From positions 1 to 64,000 of the forward strand of contig NZ_QAXS01000005.1 in the NCBI RefSeq assembly GCF_003053565.1: 64,000 nucleotides of DNA, given 5' to 3'. The notes under the pieces are model-generated. The model searched no databases. It was not told where the DNA came from and saw nothing but the letters and a program-made list of their open reading frames with translations. Position numbers and translations under genes: made by a program. Below are positions 47,506-58,457 of the stretch, in pieces. The DNA comes from Halanaerobium saccharolyticum (GTDB lineage Bacteria; Bacillota; Halanaerobiia; Halanaerobiales; Halanaerobiaceae). The stretch's first letter is position 1. Every line of letters begins with the position of its first letter.

Positions 47506-47955
47506 TTAATCTTTTTTTAAAGCTTTTGGTTTAGATAAGATTTCTTTATAAATAACAGCCTTTTCCACCTCATTGTACTGAGCAAAAATTTCCCCCAGTG
47601 AGCTGCTTTTTTTACTGCTGAGTTCTTGTTGATCAGGATTACCCTTTATTAGTTTATCTTTTTTATTTTTAGCATTATCTCTTTTTGAATTTGTTCTCGA
47701 ACTCTTTAAAATTCTTTCCTTACTTTCAGCCAGGGATTTCTTTTCAGCTTCAGCTATTCTATTTTCAAGCTCATTCTGATCAAAATTTTCTTCAGCTTGA
47801 GAGCCTTTCTTTTTAATTTCTTCACCAGCCTGATCAATTGTCAGATCAAAGTTTTTCCTGACAAAATCAAATCCCCTTTTGAAAAATGCTAATATCTGAA
47901 AAATAATGAAAAAGAATATTATTAATGTAGGAAGTACAAAAATAAGATCTTCCAT
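47506..47955 (-). CDS. Unknown single-pass membrane protein
   Basis: I do not recognise this 149-residue protein. One membrane helix at 4-25 is followed by a short amphipathic stretch (FKRGFDFVRKNFDLTIDQAG) and a long charged, probably disordered region rich in Lys, Glu, Ser and Asn (45-120). The C-terminal segment SLGEIFAQYNEVEKAVIYKEILSKPKAL looks folded and may be a docking motif. The ribosome site GGAGGTGA is strong. It is the last gene of a transcript with the NfeD and flotillin genes, occupying the slot of the spore genes yqfC-yqfD in Bacillus. Confidence 0.75.
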   Translation of the reverse strand: MEDLIFVLPTLIIFFFIIFQILAFFKRGFDFVRKNFDLTIDQAGEEIKKKGSQAEENFDQNELENRIAEAEKKSLAESKERILKSSRTNSKRDNAKNKKDKLIKGNPDQQELSSKKSSSLGEIFAQYNEVEKAVIYKEILSKPKALKKD

Positions 47956-47989
47956 ATTTCACCTCCAGCATTGATGACAGTTTAAACTA

Positions 47990-48976
47990 TTAGTTTTCAT
48001 TCTGCTTATCTTTTTCATTTTCGGAAGCTTCGGAAATACTGGTTCTCATTTTTGTATCTGACTCCACATTTTTAAGATTCATATAATCCATTACGCCCAG
48101 ATTACCTTTTTTAAGAGCTTCGGACATAGCCAGTGGAACTTCTGCCTCAGCTTCAACAACTTTAGCCCGCATTTCCTGGACTCTAGCTTTCATTTCCTGC
48201 TCTTCAGCTACTGCCATTGCTCTTCTTTCTTCAGCCTTAGCCTGAGCAATTTCTTTATCTGCTTCTGCCTGATCTGTCTGCAGCTGAGCACCAATGTTTT
48301 TACCAACATCAACATCAGCAATATCAATAGATAAAATTTCAAATGCAGTTCCAGAATCCAGTCCTTTATCTAAAACTGTTTTAGAAATCGAATCCGGATT
48401 TTCCAGTACTTTTTTATGTGATTCTGCAGAACCTACTGTTGTGACAATACCCTCTCCAACTCGTGCCAGAACTGTTTCTTCTCCAGCTCCACCTACAAGA
48501 CGATCTATATTTGCTCTAACTGTTACTCTAGCAGTTGCCATCACCTGAATACCGTCCATTGCTACCGCAGTGACAATTGGAGTCTGAATAACTTTCGGAT
48601 TAACACTCATTTTAACTGCTTCTAAAACATCTCTTCCTGCCAGATCAATTGCTGCAGCTCTCTCAAATGTTAAGTCAATCTCTGCTCTTTGAGCAGCAAT
48701 TAAAGCATCAACAACTCGGTCAACATTTCCTCCTGCCAGGTAATGAGCTTCTAGTTGATCACTGCTTAAACCCTTACCTGCCTTATGGGATTTAATCATC
48801 GGTCCAACAATTGAAGAAGGTACTACTCTTCTTAAACGCATTCCGATTAAATTGAAAAAGCCAACCTTAACTCCGGCAGCCGTTGCCGAAATCCATAAAC
48901 CAATTGGGATAAAGTAGAAAAACAAAACAAAAAATAATATTAAAGCAACTAAAATTAAAATTGAAAATATTTCCAT
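47990..48976 (-). CDS. floA: Flotillin-like protein FloA
   Basis: A 328-residue YqfA/DUF1432 flotillin. A membrane segment at about 5-25 is followed by the conserved [26 protein letters not shown] region, an SPFH-like domain and an alanine/glutamate-rich coiled coil (about 235-295). It scaffolds ordered membrane domains. Encoded four bases after the NfeD gene, it forms the usual NfeD-flotillin pair, as with Bacillus yqeZ-floA. Confidence 0.95.
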   Translation of the reverse strand: MEIFSILILVALILFFVLFFYFIPIGLWISATAAGVKVGFFNLIGMRLRRVVPSSIVGPMIKSHKAGKGLSSDQLEAHYLAGGNVDRVVDALIAAQRAEIDLTFERAAAIDLAGRDVLEAVKMSVNPKVIQTPIVTAVAMDGIQVMATARVTVRANIDRLVGGAGEETVLARVGEGIVTTVGSAESHKKVLENPDSISKTVLDKGLDSGTAFEILSIDIADVDVGKNIGAQLQTDQAEADKEIAQAKAEERRAMAVAEEQEMKARVQEMRAKVVEAEAEVPLAMSEALKKGNLGVMDYMNLKNVESDTKMRTSISEASENEKDKQNEN

Positions 48977-48979
48977 TAT

Positions 48980-50260
48980 TTATTCCTCCTCTGATGTTTC
49001 TCTAACAACAACTCTTGAGCCTGAAACAGAAATAACCTTTACTTTTTTATCTTTTTCTATAAAAGCACCTTCACTAACTGCGTCAATTCTTTTTCCATTA
49101 ATCTCAATTGTACCTGCCGGACGCAGTTTGGAAAGAGTTTTCGCTTCCTGGTCTAAATAATCTTTTTTAGAGCTTGAAGAATAATAATTTTTGGAACTAC
49201 TTTCTAAAGATATCCGCTTCCAAAAACGGCTGCTGCCGAACTTCTTAAACATAAATACTGCAATCACCATTGTAAATAAAACTACTGCCAGCAGCACATT
49301 TATTGCAATTGTAGTATTGGGAAAAATAAAAAACAAACTAACAAGAACTGCTGCAATCCCACTAATACCTGCAATTCCAAATCCGGGAATTATAAACACT
49401 TCTGCCAGAATTAAAATCACACCAATGATAAAGAGAACTACAATCCCAGTTCCAATTGCTCCGGTAAAAATATGACTGGCAAAAAATATCAGTAAGGCTA
49501 TAATTCCAACAGTTCCTCCCAGAGCAAAGCCGGGAGTCAGCGCTTCAAAAATCAGAGCTGAAAAGGCAATAATTAAAACCAGAGAACTGATATAAGGACT
49601 GCTGATAATACCCATTATTTTTTCTAAATTAGTCTTTTCTACTGTCCTAATTTCATTTAGATCAACTTCTCTAATCGCTGCTACATCAGCAAGACTTGAG
49701 GCATTAAAATCTGCCATTTGATATTCCAGCGCCTCTGCTGCAGTCAGAGTTAAAAGTTTATCTTTTGCTATCAGACCTTCAATTTCTACTGCAGCATCAA
49801 CCATTGCCTCTGCAATTTGAGGATTTTTGTTTCTTCTCTCTGCTGTAGCTGCAAATTCTTTTCTTAAAGCAGAAATATATTTCTCTTCATTAGGCCTTGT
49901 CTCAGCAGCTCCAATACTCGCTGAAGGAGAAATGTATAACTCTTCTCCCGCCAGAGCTATTAAGGCTGCAGCAGACCAGGCTCTGCCGCTGACAAAAGTA
50001 ATTACCTCTACTTCTGATTCTAAAATTCTATCTCTTATTTTTAAAGCAGGGTCTACATAGCCTCCAAGAGAGCTGATTTCTATGATCACAAAATCTACCC
50101 CTGCTGCTTCAGCCTGGCTCAGATTTTTATCTATAAAAGCATATTCTGCACTGTTAATTTCTCCATCAAGTCGGATATGAATTACTTCTGCTTCTGCAGC
50201 AGAGCTATAAAAAGTAAAAGTTAACATTAATATTAAAAAAATTAAAATTTTTCTTTTCAT
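48980..50260 (-). CDS. NfeD-family membrane protease-like protein (YqeZ type)
   Basis: A 426-residue long NfeD protein. A signal peptide (1-23) leads into a ClpP-like serine protease domain (about 25-220) with VSGRAWSAAALIALA holding the likely nucleophile serine and SPSASIGAAE. Four or five membrane helices (about 225-345) and a C-terminal NfeD OB-fold (about 365-426) follow. Partners of flotillin-like proteins, these proteins act on membrane proteins or domain organisation; the substrate is unknown. Confidence 0.92.
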   Translation of the reverse strand: MKRKILIFLILMLTFTFYSSAAEAEVIHIRLDGEINSAEYAFIDKNLSQAEAAGVDFVIIEISSLGGYVDPALKIRDRILESEVEVITFVSGRAWSAAALIALAGEELYISPSASIGAAETRPNEEKYISALRKEFAATAERRNKNPQIAEAMVDAAVEIEGLIAKDKLLTLTAAEALEYQMADFNASSLADVAAIREVDLNEIRTVEKTNLEKIMGIISSPYISSLVLIIAFSALIFEALTPGFALGGTVGIIALLIFFASHIFTGAIGTGIVVLFIIGVILILAEVFIIPGFGIAGISGIAAVLVSLFFIFPNTTIAINVLLAVVLFTMVIAVFMFKKFGSSRFWKRISLESSSKNYYSSSSKKDYLDQEAKTLSKLRPAGTIEINGKRIDAVSEGAFIEKDKKVKVISVSGSRVVVRETSEEE

Positions 50261-50288
50261 AATTGAACCTCCAGTATAGAGGAATAAA

Positions 50289-50306
50289 GAAGGGGAAATC
50301 CCCTTC
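50289..50306. terminator. Terminator after yqeY
   Basis: Symmetric hairpin with GAAGGGG/CCCCTTC arms and an AAAT loop, flanked by A-rich and T-rich runs, able to act on both strands; needed after yqeY on the minus strand. Confidence 0.8.
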
Positions 50307-50332
50307 TTTTAAATTCTATTTTAATTTGATAT

Positions 50333-50782
50333 TTAGCTGCTCAATTTTTCTTTAACTTTTTCACTAACCATTGAGCCGTCAGCTCTACCTTTTATTTTAG
50401 GCATGATGGCACCCATTACCTGACCCATATCAGACATATTCTCTGCTCCTGTTTCGGAAATAACCTCTTCTACAAGCTGGTCAACTTCTTCTTCTGACAT
50501 CTGTTCAGGTAAATATTCCTGGAGAATCTCAATTTCTTGATGCAGTTTTTTCATAACATCATCTTTCCCTGACTTTTCAAAATCAGCAAGTGAATCTTTG
50601 ATTTGTTTAACCTGCTTTGCAATCACAGCTGTTACACCCTGATCATCTAATTCCTCGCCAGTTTCAATCTCTTTATTTTTTATTTCTGACCTGGTCATTC
50701 TAATTACCGAAAGTCTGGCCTTATCCTTTGCCTTCATTGCTTTTTTCATATCTTCCAATAGCTGTTCTTTTAATTCACTCAT
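50333..50782 (-). CDS. yqeY: GatB/YqeY domain protein
   Basis: A 149-residue stand-alone YqeY protein, related to the tail domain of the GatB amidotransferase subunit that binds tRNA. The family signature KIEILQEYLPEQMSEEE-like segment (here EIEILQEYLPEQMSEEE) and the closing MGQVMGAIMPKIKGRADG are present. Exact role is unknown. In Bacillus it follows rpsU, which is missing here: only 56 bases lie between this gene and the HIT gene. Confidence 0.94.
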   Translation of the reverse strand: MSELKEQLLEDMKKAMKAKDKARLSVIRMTRSEIKNKEIETGEELDDQGVTAVIAKQVKQIKDSLADFEKSGKDDVMKKLHQEIEILQEYLPEQMSEEEVDQLVEEVISETGAENMSDMGQVMGAIMPKIKGRADGSMVSEKVKEKLSS

Positions 50783-50838
50783 TTTAACATCTCCAATCTA
50801 TTTTACAATTAAACGATTATATTTTTTAGAACCCATTT

Positions 50839-51183
50839 TTAACCTGGAGGCCACTGCAGTTCACGACCACCTAATAAATGGAAGTGAATATGATAAACAG
50901 TCTGACCACCTTCATCTCCACAATTACTAACCAGTCTGTAACCTGAATCATCAATTCCATTTTCTGCTGCCATTTTTTTGGCCACCTGATAAACATGACC
51001 AATTAAATCATTTTCGCTTGCCTCTAAATGGTTTAAATCAGCTATATGTTTTTTAGGAACAATTAATAAATGAACAGGTGCCTGAGGATTAATATCTTCA
51101 AAAACTACTACCTGATCATCTTCATAAACAAAATCAGTATCCATCTCACCTGAAGAAATCTTACAGAACAAACAATCTGCCAA
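50839..51183 (-). CDS. HIT-family hydrolase (HinT-like)
   Basis: A 114-residue purine nucleotide phosphoramidase-like protein with the histidine triad HIHFHLLGG near the C-terminus and an N-terminal CLFCKI metal-type pair. Members hydrolyse AMP-lysine or acyl-AMP-type phosphoramidates. It begins with TTG behind AGGAGGGA. The 109-base gap upstream is A/T-rich and shows no gene; rpsU is absent from it. Confidence 0.95.
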   Translation of the reverse strand: MADCLFCKISSGEMDTDFVYEDDQVVVFEDINPQAPVHLLIVPKKHIADLNHLEASENDLIGHVYQVAKKMAAENGIDDSGYRLVSNCGDEGGQTVYHIHFHLLGGRELQWPPG

Positions 51184-51292
51184 GAAAAATCCCTCCTTTT
51201 ATTTTTTCTAATTTCAATTTTAAAAGAATATCTCAGATTTTTTTAGAAAAAGTGACTATTAACTATATTCGCTTAAAAGAATAATATTCCTG

Positions 51293-52603
51293 CTAATCTA
51301 TTATTTTTCCCAGGATATGATGAGAATCAAAAGACTCTTCCAGCCTAACTTCAACCAGCTCATTTTTTAATTCATCAGGTCCATCAACTAAAACCTTGAG
51401 ATAGTTATCAGTATATCCTGTTAATAAATCAGTCTGATGATCTCTTACCTCTTCTATTAGGACCTCTCTCTTTTCTCCTAAAAATTCTTTTTGATAATCG
51501 AGCATTAACGCTTCATTAATTAACCTTAATTTTTTACTGTACTCAGTCACAATATTCCCATTCAACTGATCCATTTCTGCTGCAGGTGTACCTTCCCTGG
51601 CTGAATAAGGAAAAACATGTACTTTAGCAAAACCAATTTCCTTTACTGCTTCAACAGTTTGAGCAAATGTTTCTTCTGTTTCCCCGGGGAAACCAACTAT
51701 TACATCTGTAGTTAATGCCAGATCGGGTATTCTTTTTCTGAGTTCAGCCACAGTTTCTTTAAATTCTCCAGCAGTATAGGGACGCTGCATGGCATCCAGA
51801 ATTTGATCACTACCACTCTGCAGCGGAAGGTGTAAATGAGGACAGAATATATCTTCTTCCGCAATTAAATCCATCATTCCCTGATCAATTTCGGTGCCTT
51901 CGATTGAGCTCAAACGAACTCTTTTTAAACTTTCAATTTCAGTTAAACTCTGCATTAATTCTGTTAAGGCTTTAGAATTCCCATTTTCACTTCCATAAGC
52001 CCCTAGATGGGTTCCGGTTAAAATAATTTCTTTTACTCCCTGCTGAGAAAGTTTTCTAATTTCTGCAACCACATCTTCTTTTTTGCGGCTGCGAACAGGT
52101 CCTCTCGCATAAGGGATAATACAGTAGCTGCAGAACTGGTTGCAGCCATCTTCAATTTTAACGTTAGCTCTGGTGGTGTTAGAAAGCCGCTTTAAGTTTA
52201 ATTCCTCATAGTCCCTAAGTTCTTTATATTCCTTAATTTCAGCATCTACATCTCTACCGGCCAGCATCTCTTCTGCTTTGTCCAATATTTCCGCTTTATT
52301 ATTGCTGCCCATTACAAAATCAATTTCTTCAATCTCACTTACTTCATCCGGAAAAGCCTGAGTATAGCAGCCTACAATTGCCACCAGACTATCTGGAGAT
52401 CTTCTTTTAGCTCGCCGGGCAATCTGCCTCGTTTTGCGAGCAGCCTCATTAGTTACAGTACAGCTGTTAACTATATACACATCTGCCATTTCGGAAAAAT
52501 CTACAATCTGATAGCCATTATCTAAAAATATATCAATTACAGCTTCAGTTTCATACTGATTTACTTTACAACCCAGAGTATAAAAAGCTGCCTTTTTAAT
52601 CAT
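51293..52603 (-). CDS. mtaB: tRNA t6A37 methylthiotransferase MtaB
   Basis: A radical-SAM enzyme of 436 residues that converts t6A37 to ms2t6A37. An N-terminal MTTase domain has its first cluster cysteine in TLGCKVNQYE, the radical-SAM triad is CNQFCSYC (about 154-161), and a C-terminal TRAM domain ends the protein (KREVLIEEVRDHQTDLLTGYTDNYLKV). The starting sequence and the KVNQYE motif distinguish MtaB from MiaB and RimO. It lies two bases after rsmE. Confidence 0.95.
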   Translation of the reverse strand: MIKKAAFYTLGCKVNQYETEAVIDIFLDNGYQIVDFSEMADVYIVNSCTVTNEAARKTRQIARRAKRRSPDSLVAIVGCYTQAFPDEVSEIEEIDFVMGSNNKAEILDKAEEMLAGRDVDAEIKEYKELRDYEELNLKRLSNTTRANVKIEDGCNQFCSYCIIPYARGPVRSRKKEDVVAEIRKLSQQGVKEIILTGTHLGAYGSENGNSKALTELMQSLTEIESLKRVRLSSIEGTEIDQGMMDLIAEEDIFCPHLHLPLQSGSDQILDAMQRPYTAGEFKETVAELRKRIPDLALTTDVIVGFPGETEETFAQTVEAVKEIGFAKVHVFPYSAREGTPAAEMDQLNGNIVTEYSKKLRLINEALMLDYQKEFLGEKREVLIEEVRDHQTDLLTGYTDNYLKVLVDGPDELKNELVEVRLEESFDSHHILGKIID

Positions 52604-52605
52604 TT

Positions 52606-53358
52606 TTAATCACCAAGTTCACCTTTCTCATATAAAATTGCTGTCAATGCAGTAATTCCTGCTGTTTCTGTTCTTAAAATTCTTGGTCCCAGGCTAATAA
52701 CTTCTGCTTTTAGCTCAGTTTTGAATTTCTCAACTTCTGCTTCCGAAAAACCGCCTTCCGGACCAATAATCACCAGAATATTTGCTTCCTGACTAACTGG
52801 ATTATCTCTAAAAAAATTCTTAATTGAATAACTTTTTTCATCTTCCCATAAGATTAAAACATAGTCAAATTTATCCTTTAAATTTTTAAGGTTATCTGAA
52901 CTATAGAAATCTTTAATTTCTGGAATCACAGCTCTACCTGACTGTTTGGCTGCTGCTTCAGCAACTCTCTGCCAGCGGCTCTGTTTTTTCTCCTTTTTCT
53001 TATGATTATATTTTACTATAGTTCTCTTGCTTTCTAAAGGAATTAAACCTGCAAAACCAATTTCTGTTGCTTTCTCTACAATTAAATCCATTTTACTCTT
53101 TTTGGGTAAACCCTGAGCCAGCCAGACTTTAATTCCTGACTCAACTTTAGATTTTTCTTTAGTCAATATTTTAAGTTCTGCTCCATCATCACTAAAGTTA
53201 ATTATTTCTGCTTCCATATCAAAACCACTACCATCAGAAAGAATAACCCTGTCACCTAGATTAAGGCGCAGGGAATTTTTTAGATGGTTATAGTCATTTC
53301 CAGAAATAATTACTCTACTGTCAATTTCAGTACTCTGATCTATAAAAAATCTATGCAT
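52606..53358 (-). CDS. rsmE: 16S rRNA m3U1498 methyltransferase RsmE
   Basis: A SPOUT-fold methyltransferase of 250 residues with the SAM-knot motifs IGPEGGFSEAEVE and RILRTETAGITAL, and the PUA-like N-terminal domain. I start at ATG (MHRFFIDQ) behind GTGGAGTG, since the family begins there; a GTG three codons earlier overlaps that site. It lies between dnaJ and mtaB, with the usual prmA gene missing. Confidence 0.95.
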   Translation of the reverse strand: MHRFFIDQSTEIDSRVIISGNDYNHLKNSLRLNLGDRVILSDGSGFDMEAEIINFSDDGAELKILTKEKSKVESGIKVWLAQGLPKKSKMDLIVEKATEIGFAGLIPLESKRTIVKYNHKKKEKKQSRWQRVAEAAAKQSGRAVIPEIKDFYSSDNLKNLKDKFDYVLILWEDEKSYSIKNFFRDNPVSQEANILVIIGPEGGFSEAEVEKFKTELKAEVISLGPRILRTETAGITALTAILYEKGELGD

Positions 53359-53440
53359 TTTTTTCACTCCACTATTTTAGAGTCTCTCAAATTATAAGTT
53401 TAGCAATTTCATTCTATCAATTAATTAAATTACCTTGCTA

Positions 53441-54565
53441 TTATATATTAATCGCGTCTTTTATTTTTTTTAAAAAGCTTTTATGCTCTGGATTTATTTC
53501 TTCACCGCTGATATCAGCAAATTCTGCCAGCAGTTCTTTCTGTTTATTATCTAAATCTTTTGGAATCATAACTTTTACCTTAATATACTGATCACCACGA
53601 CCATATCCATTAAGATGCTGAATACCTTTGTTTTTAAGTCTAAAAGTTGTACCAGGCTGAGTTCCTTCAGGAATGTCAAACTGAACTTTCCCCTCTAAAG
53701 TAGGAACTTTAATCTTGTCACCAAGGGTAGCCTGAACAAAACTTATTGGAACCTCACAGTAGAGATCATCACCTTTGCGGTCAAAAATCTTATGCTCCTG
53801 GACATCGATTACAATATATAGGTCACCTGCAGGTCCACCTTTTTCTCCAGCCTGGCCTTCCCCGGACATTCTGAGTCTGGTTCCAGTATCTACACCAGCC
53901 GGTATGTTAACAGTTAATTTGCGCTGTTTACGAACCTTGCCTGAACCATTACACTTATGACAGGCTTCTTCAATAATCTTACCATCCCCACCACATTTTG
54001 GACAGGCTCTTGTCTGAGTAAACTGTCCAAATGGTGTCTGCTGGCTGCTGCGCACCTGGCCCTGACCATTACATTCCGGACAGGTTTTGACATCTGTTCC
54101 AGGTTCAGCACCACTGCCACCACAGCGGTCACACTCTTCTTCCCGTGGAATTCTAATTTCTTTCTTACCACCAAAAGCAGCTTCTTCAAAAGAAATTTGC
54201 AGCCTATACTGCAGATCTGCTCCCCGGCGTGGTCCATTCTGTCTGCGGCCGCCCATGCCGCCGCCAAATCCAAACATATTGAAAAGATCATCAAGTCCAC
54301 CAAAACCGCCGCGAGCAAAATCATCAAAATTGAAGTCCTGATCATTAATACCTGAATGACCATACTGATCATAACGAGCTCTCTTGTCCGGATCACTTAA
54401 TATCTCATAAGCCTCAGATATTTCTTTAAACTTCTCTGAGGTATCCTTTTCCTGATTCATATCAGGATGATATTTTTTGGCAAGCTTACGATAAGCCCGC
54501 TTAATTTCTTTTTGATCGGCATCCCGGTCAACACCGAGCAATTCGTAATAATCTTTTTTTGCCAT
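53441..54565 (-). CDS. dnaJ: Chaperone protein DnaJ
   Basis: The Hsp40 cochaperone that delivers substrates and stimulates DnaK ATPase. The 374-residue protein has an N-terminal J domain with HPD (about 33-35), a Gly/Phe-rich linker ([16 protein letters not shown]), four CxxCxGxG zinc repeats ([32 protein letters not shown]) and the C-terminal substrate domain. AGAGAGGTGA is the ribosome site. Its sequence ends the heat-shock operon. Confidence 0.97.
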   Translation of the reverse strand: MAKKDYYELLGVDRDADQKEIKRAYRKLAKKYHPDMNQEKDTSEKFKEISEAYEILSDPDKRARYDQYGHSGINDQDFNFDDFARGGFGGLDDLFNMFGFGGGMGGRRQNGPRRGADLQYRLQISFEEAAFGGKKEIRIPREEECDRCGGSGAEPGTDVKTCPECNGQGQVRSSQQTPFGQFTQTRACPKCGGDGKIIEEACHKCNGSGKVRKQRKLTVNIPAGVDTGTRLRMSGEGQAGEKGGPAGDLYIVIDVQEHKIFDRKGDDLYCEVPISFVQATLGDKIKVPTLEGKVQFDIPEGTQPGTTFRLKNKGIQHLNGYGRGDQYIKVKVMIPKDLDNKQKELLAEFADISGEEINPEHKSFLKKIKDAINI

Positions 54566-54604
54566 CTTAAAATCACCTCTCTAAAAAGAAAGAGAAAACA
54601 GTTA

Positions 54605-54627
54605 TAGGGAGAGGCCTCCTCTCCCTA
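54605..54627. terminator. Hairpin between dnaK and dnaJ
   Basis: A perfect 10-bp stem TAGGGAGAGG/CCTCTCCCTA with a 3-base loop lies downstream of dnaK. The following bases are only weakly T-rich, so it may attenuate or set an mRNA processing point rather than terminate. Confidence 0.55.
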
Positions 54628-54688
54628 AACTGACACATCTTTCTCATTACTTACAAATTATAGTTGTGTTATATATTAATTGTCTAAT

Positions 54689-56602
<1,914 letters not shown>

Positions 56603-56671
56603 TTATCTAAGTTTTTGATTAATATAAATTTAAATTTGCTAAAATTTTATCTAAAAATTTAAAACTTTATT

Positions 56672-57307
56672 TTAACCAGCTACTTTTACCATTGCCGGTC
56701 TAATTACTCTATCATCAAGACTGAAGCCTTTCTGAACGACTTCAACCACAGTTCCTTCTTCAAACTCTTCGCTTTCAACTCGCATAATCGCCTCATGATA
56801 CTCCGGGTTAAATTCTTCACCTTCTGCCAGAATTTCTTCAATCCCCTGGTCAGCAAAAGTTTTTAAGAGCTGATTATAGATCATTTCAACTCCCTGATAA
56901 AATTCATTTTTATTATCCTCTGATTTTAATGCCCGCTCAAAATTATCAATAACAGGCAGCAAACTGGCACAGAGTTTAATTTTACCCCGGGCAGACATTT
57001 CAGCCTTTTCTCGCTGACTTCTTTTGCGATAATTAACAAAGTCTGCCTGCAGCCTCTGCAGTCGACTTAAAAGATCATCGATTTCAGCATCCATTTCTTC
57101 AATTTTTTCGTTTTTTTCTTTTACTTCTTCAATTAGTTCTTCGCGAGAAAGCTCCATCTGAACTCCTTTAAGCTCTTCAGTTTCTTCAGCTTTCTCTTCC
57201 TCATTTTCTTCAACCTGAGAATTTTCATTCTCCTGAGCCCTTTTGGCTGCTGTTTCAGTTTTCTCTTTTTCTGTTTCCATTTCAATATTTTCTTTTTCTT
57301 TGTCCAT
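56672..57307 (-). CDS. grpE: Nucleotide exchange factor GrpE
   Basis: Releases ADP from DnaK. The 211-residue protein has a long Glu/Lys-rich coiled coil (about 1-90), then the GrpE dimer core with RLQADFVNYRKRSQREKAE, and a C-terminal beta wing with GFSLDDRVIRPAMVKVA. I start at ATG (after GTGGGTGATAATT); the frame could extend three codons. The N-terminal 60 residues are low complexity and weakly conserved in the family. Confidence 0.96.
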   Translation of the reverse strand: MDKEKENIEMETEKEKTETAAKRAQENENSQVEENEEEKAEETEELKGVQMELSREELIEEVKEKNEKIEEMDAEIDDLLSRLQRLQADFVNYRKRSQREKAEMSARGKIKLCASLLPVIDNFERALKSEDNKNEFYQGVEMIYNQLLKTFADQGIEEILAEGEEFNPEYHEAIMRVESEEFEEGTVVEVVQKGFSLDDRVIRPAMVKVAG

Positions 57308-57312
57308 AATTA

Positions 57313-58359
57313 TCACCCACTAGCTTTAGAAATTAATTTACCTAAAATATCTGAAATTACATCAACCGATGAAATAACACGCGGATATTCCATACGGGTG
57401 GGACCAATAACGCCAATTTTCCCAACTGCTCTATTTGAAATATAATAGGTTGCAACAACCAGTGAGCAGTTTTTAATATCTTCAACTTCATTTTCCTGGC
57501 CGATCTTAATTTCAAGATCAGAACCAGACATACTGTTTATAATTTTATTAAGCATTTCTTCCTGGTCCAGCAGTCTAAGCATCTTTTTAACCTTTTCTAA
57601 ATCATTAAACTCGGGCTGTTCTAAAATATAAGAAGTTCCCCCAAGATAGACTTTAACTCCACCAGGTTCAAATGCACCTTCAAACTCATTATAAAACTGT
57701 TTAAATAGGTCAACAGACAAATCAAGTCTTGCCATCAGTTCTTTTTCAACTTCTTTTAGATAATTAGTATCTAAATTAGCAAGTAGTTTATTTTCCAGCT
57801 TTTCGCTTAAAAATCTATTAAGATAAGAAATTTTGCGTGCAGATAAACTCTGATCAAGGTTAATAATCTTATTGTTAACCATCCCTGTATCAGTTACTAA
57901 AACTAAAAGTAGGGAGTTATCTGCCAGCTGCATTATCTCAACCTTTTTTAAACGACTGACCTGACTTTTGGGCTCACTAACCATAGCAGTATAATGAGTC
58001 ATATTGGAAAGCATTTTTGCCATACCAGAAATTATATCCTGTACATCCTGAAGATCCTGATATAAATTCTCTATATTTTCTATTACCCCAGGAACTTCAT
58101 TTTTTTCTCTGCTGACAAGCTGATCAACATAATAGCGATAACCTTTATCAGAAGGCACTCGACCAGCAGATGTATGAGGCTGTTCTAAATAACCTAAATC
58201 TTCTAGATCAGCCATTTCGTTTCTGATAGTTGCAGGACTTACATCCAGATTATATTTTTTTGCAAGTGTCTTTGAGCCAATCGGAGATGCAGAAATTATG
58301 TGTTCCTGAATGATGGCCTGCAGTATTTGCTTTTTTCTCGGATCTAATTCTTCAACCAT
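57313..58359 (-). CDS. hrcA: Heat-inducible transcription repressor HrcA
   Basis: Represses chaperone genes by binding CIRCE, with GroE modulating its activity. The 348-residue protein has an N-terminal winged helix (LDPRKKQILQAIIQEHIISA...PIGSKTLAKKYNLDVSPATIRNEMADLEDLGYL), a GAF-like middle and a dimer domain ending in RMEYPRVISSVD. It begins at one of two adjacent ATGs behind GAGGTG. A perfect CIRCE lies just upstream, so it represses its own operon. Confidence 0.97.
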   Translation of the reverse strand: MVEELDPRKKQILQAIIQEHIISASPIGSKTLAKKYNLDVSPATIRNEMADLEDLGYLEQPHTSAGRVPSDKGYRYYVDQLVSREKNEVPGVIENIENLYQDLQDVQDIISGMAKMLSNMTHYTAMVSEPKSQVSRLKKVEIMQLADNSLLLVLVTDTGMVNNKIINLDQSLSARKISYLNRFLSEKLENKLLANLDTNYLKEVEKELMARLDLSVDLFKQFYNEFEGAFEPGGVKVYLGGTSYILEQPEFNDLEKVKKMLRLLDQEEMLNKIINSMSGSDLEIKIGQENEVEDIKNCSLVVATYYISNRAVGKIGVIGPTRMEYPRVISSVDVISDILGKLISKASG

Positions 58360-58377
58360 CATTTCTCACCTCTTTTT

Positions 58378-58404
58378 TTAGCACTCAATTAAGGAGAGTG
58401 CTAA
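58378..58404. promoter_or_regulatory. CIRCE operator
   Basis: TTAGCACTC, nine bases, then GAGTGCTAA: a perfect inverted repeat matching the CIRCE consensus bound by HrcA. It lies just downstream of the -10 box, about at +5 to +30. Confidence 0.97.
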
Positions 58405-58415
58405 CAGCTAATAAT

Positions 58416-58444
58416 AAAATAACATATTGATTTTTTTTTGTCAA
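58416..58444 (-). promoter_or_regulatory. Promoter of the hrcA-grpE-dnaK-dnaJ operon
   Basis: On the minus strand perfect TTGACA (58439-58444) and TATTTT (58416-58421) are 17 bases apart; CIRCE follows at 12 bases. Confidence 0.75.
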
Positions 58445-58457
58445 ATTTTAATTGGAA

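Noticed and set aside
50783-51292. Search for rpsU (S21) around yqeY and HIT
   Set aside because: Gaps of 56 and 109 bases are too short for the roughly 174-base gene.
53957-54355. Plus-strand ORF of 132 codons
   Set aside because: Antisense shadow of the dnaJ zinc-finger region.
53914-54396. Minus-strand ORF of 160 codons inside dnaJ
   Set aside because: It overlaps dnaJ in another frame; the dnaJ frame carries all zinc-finger and J-domain motifs.
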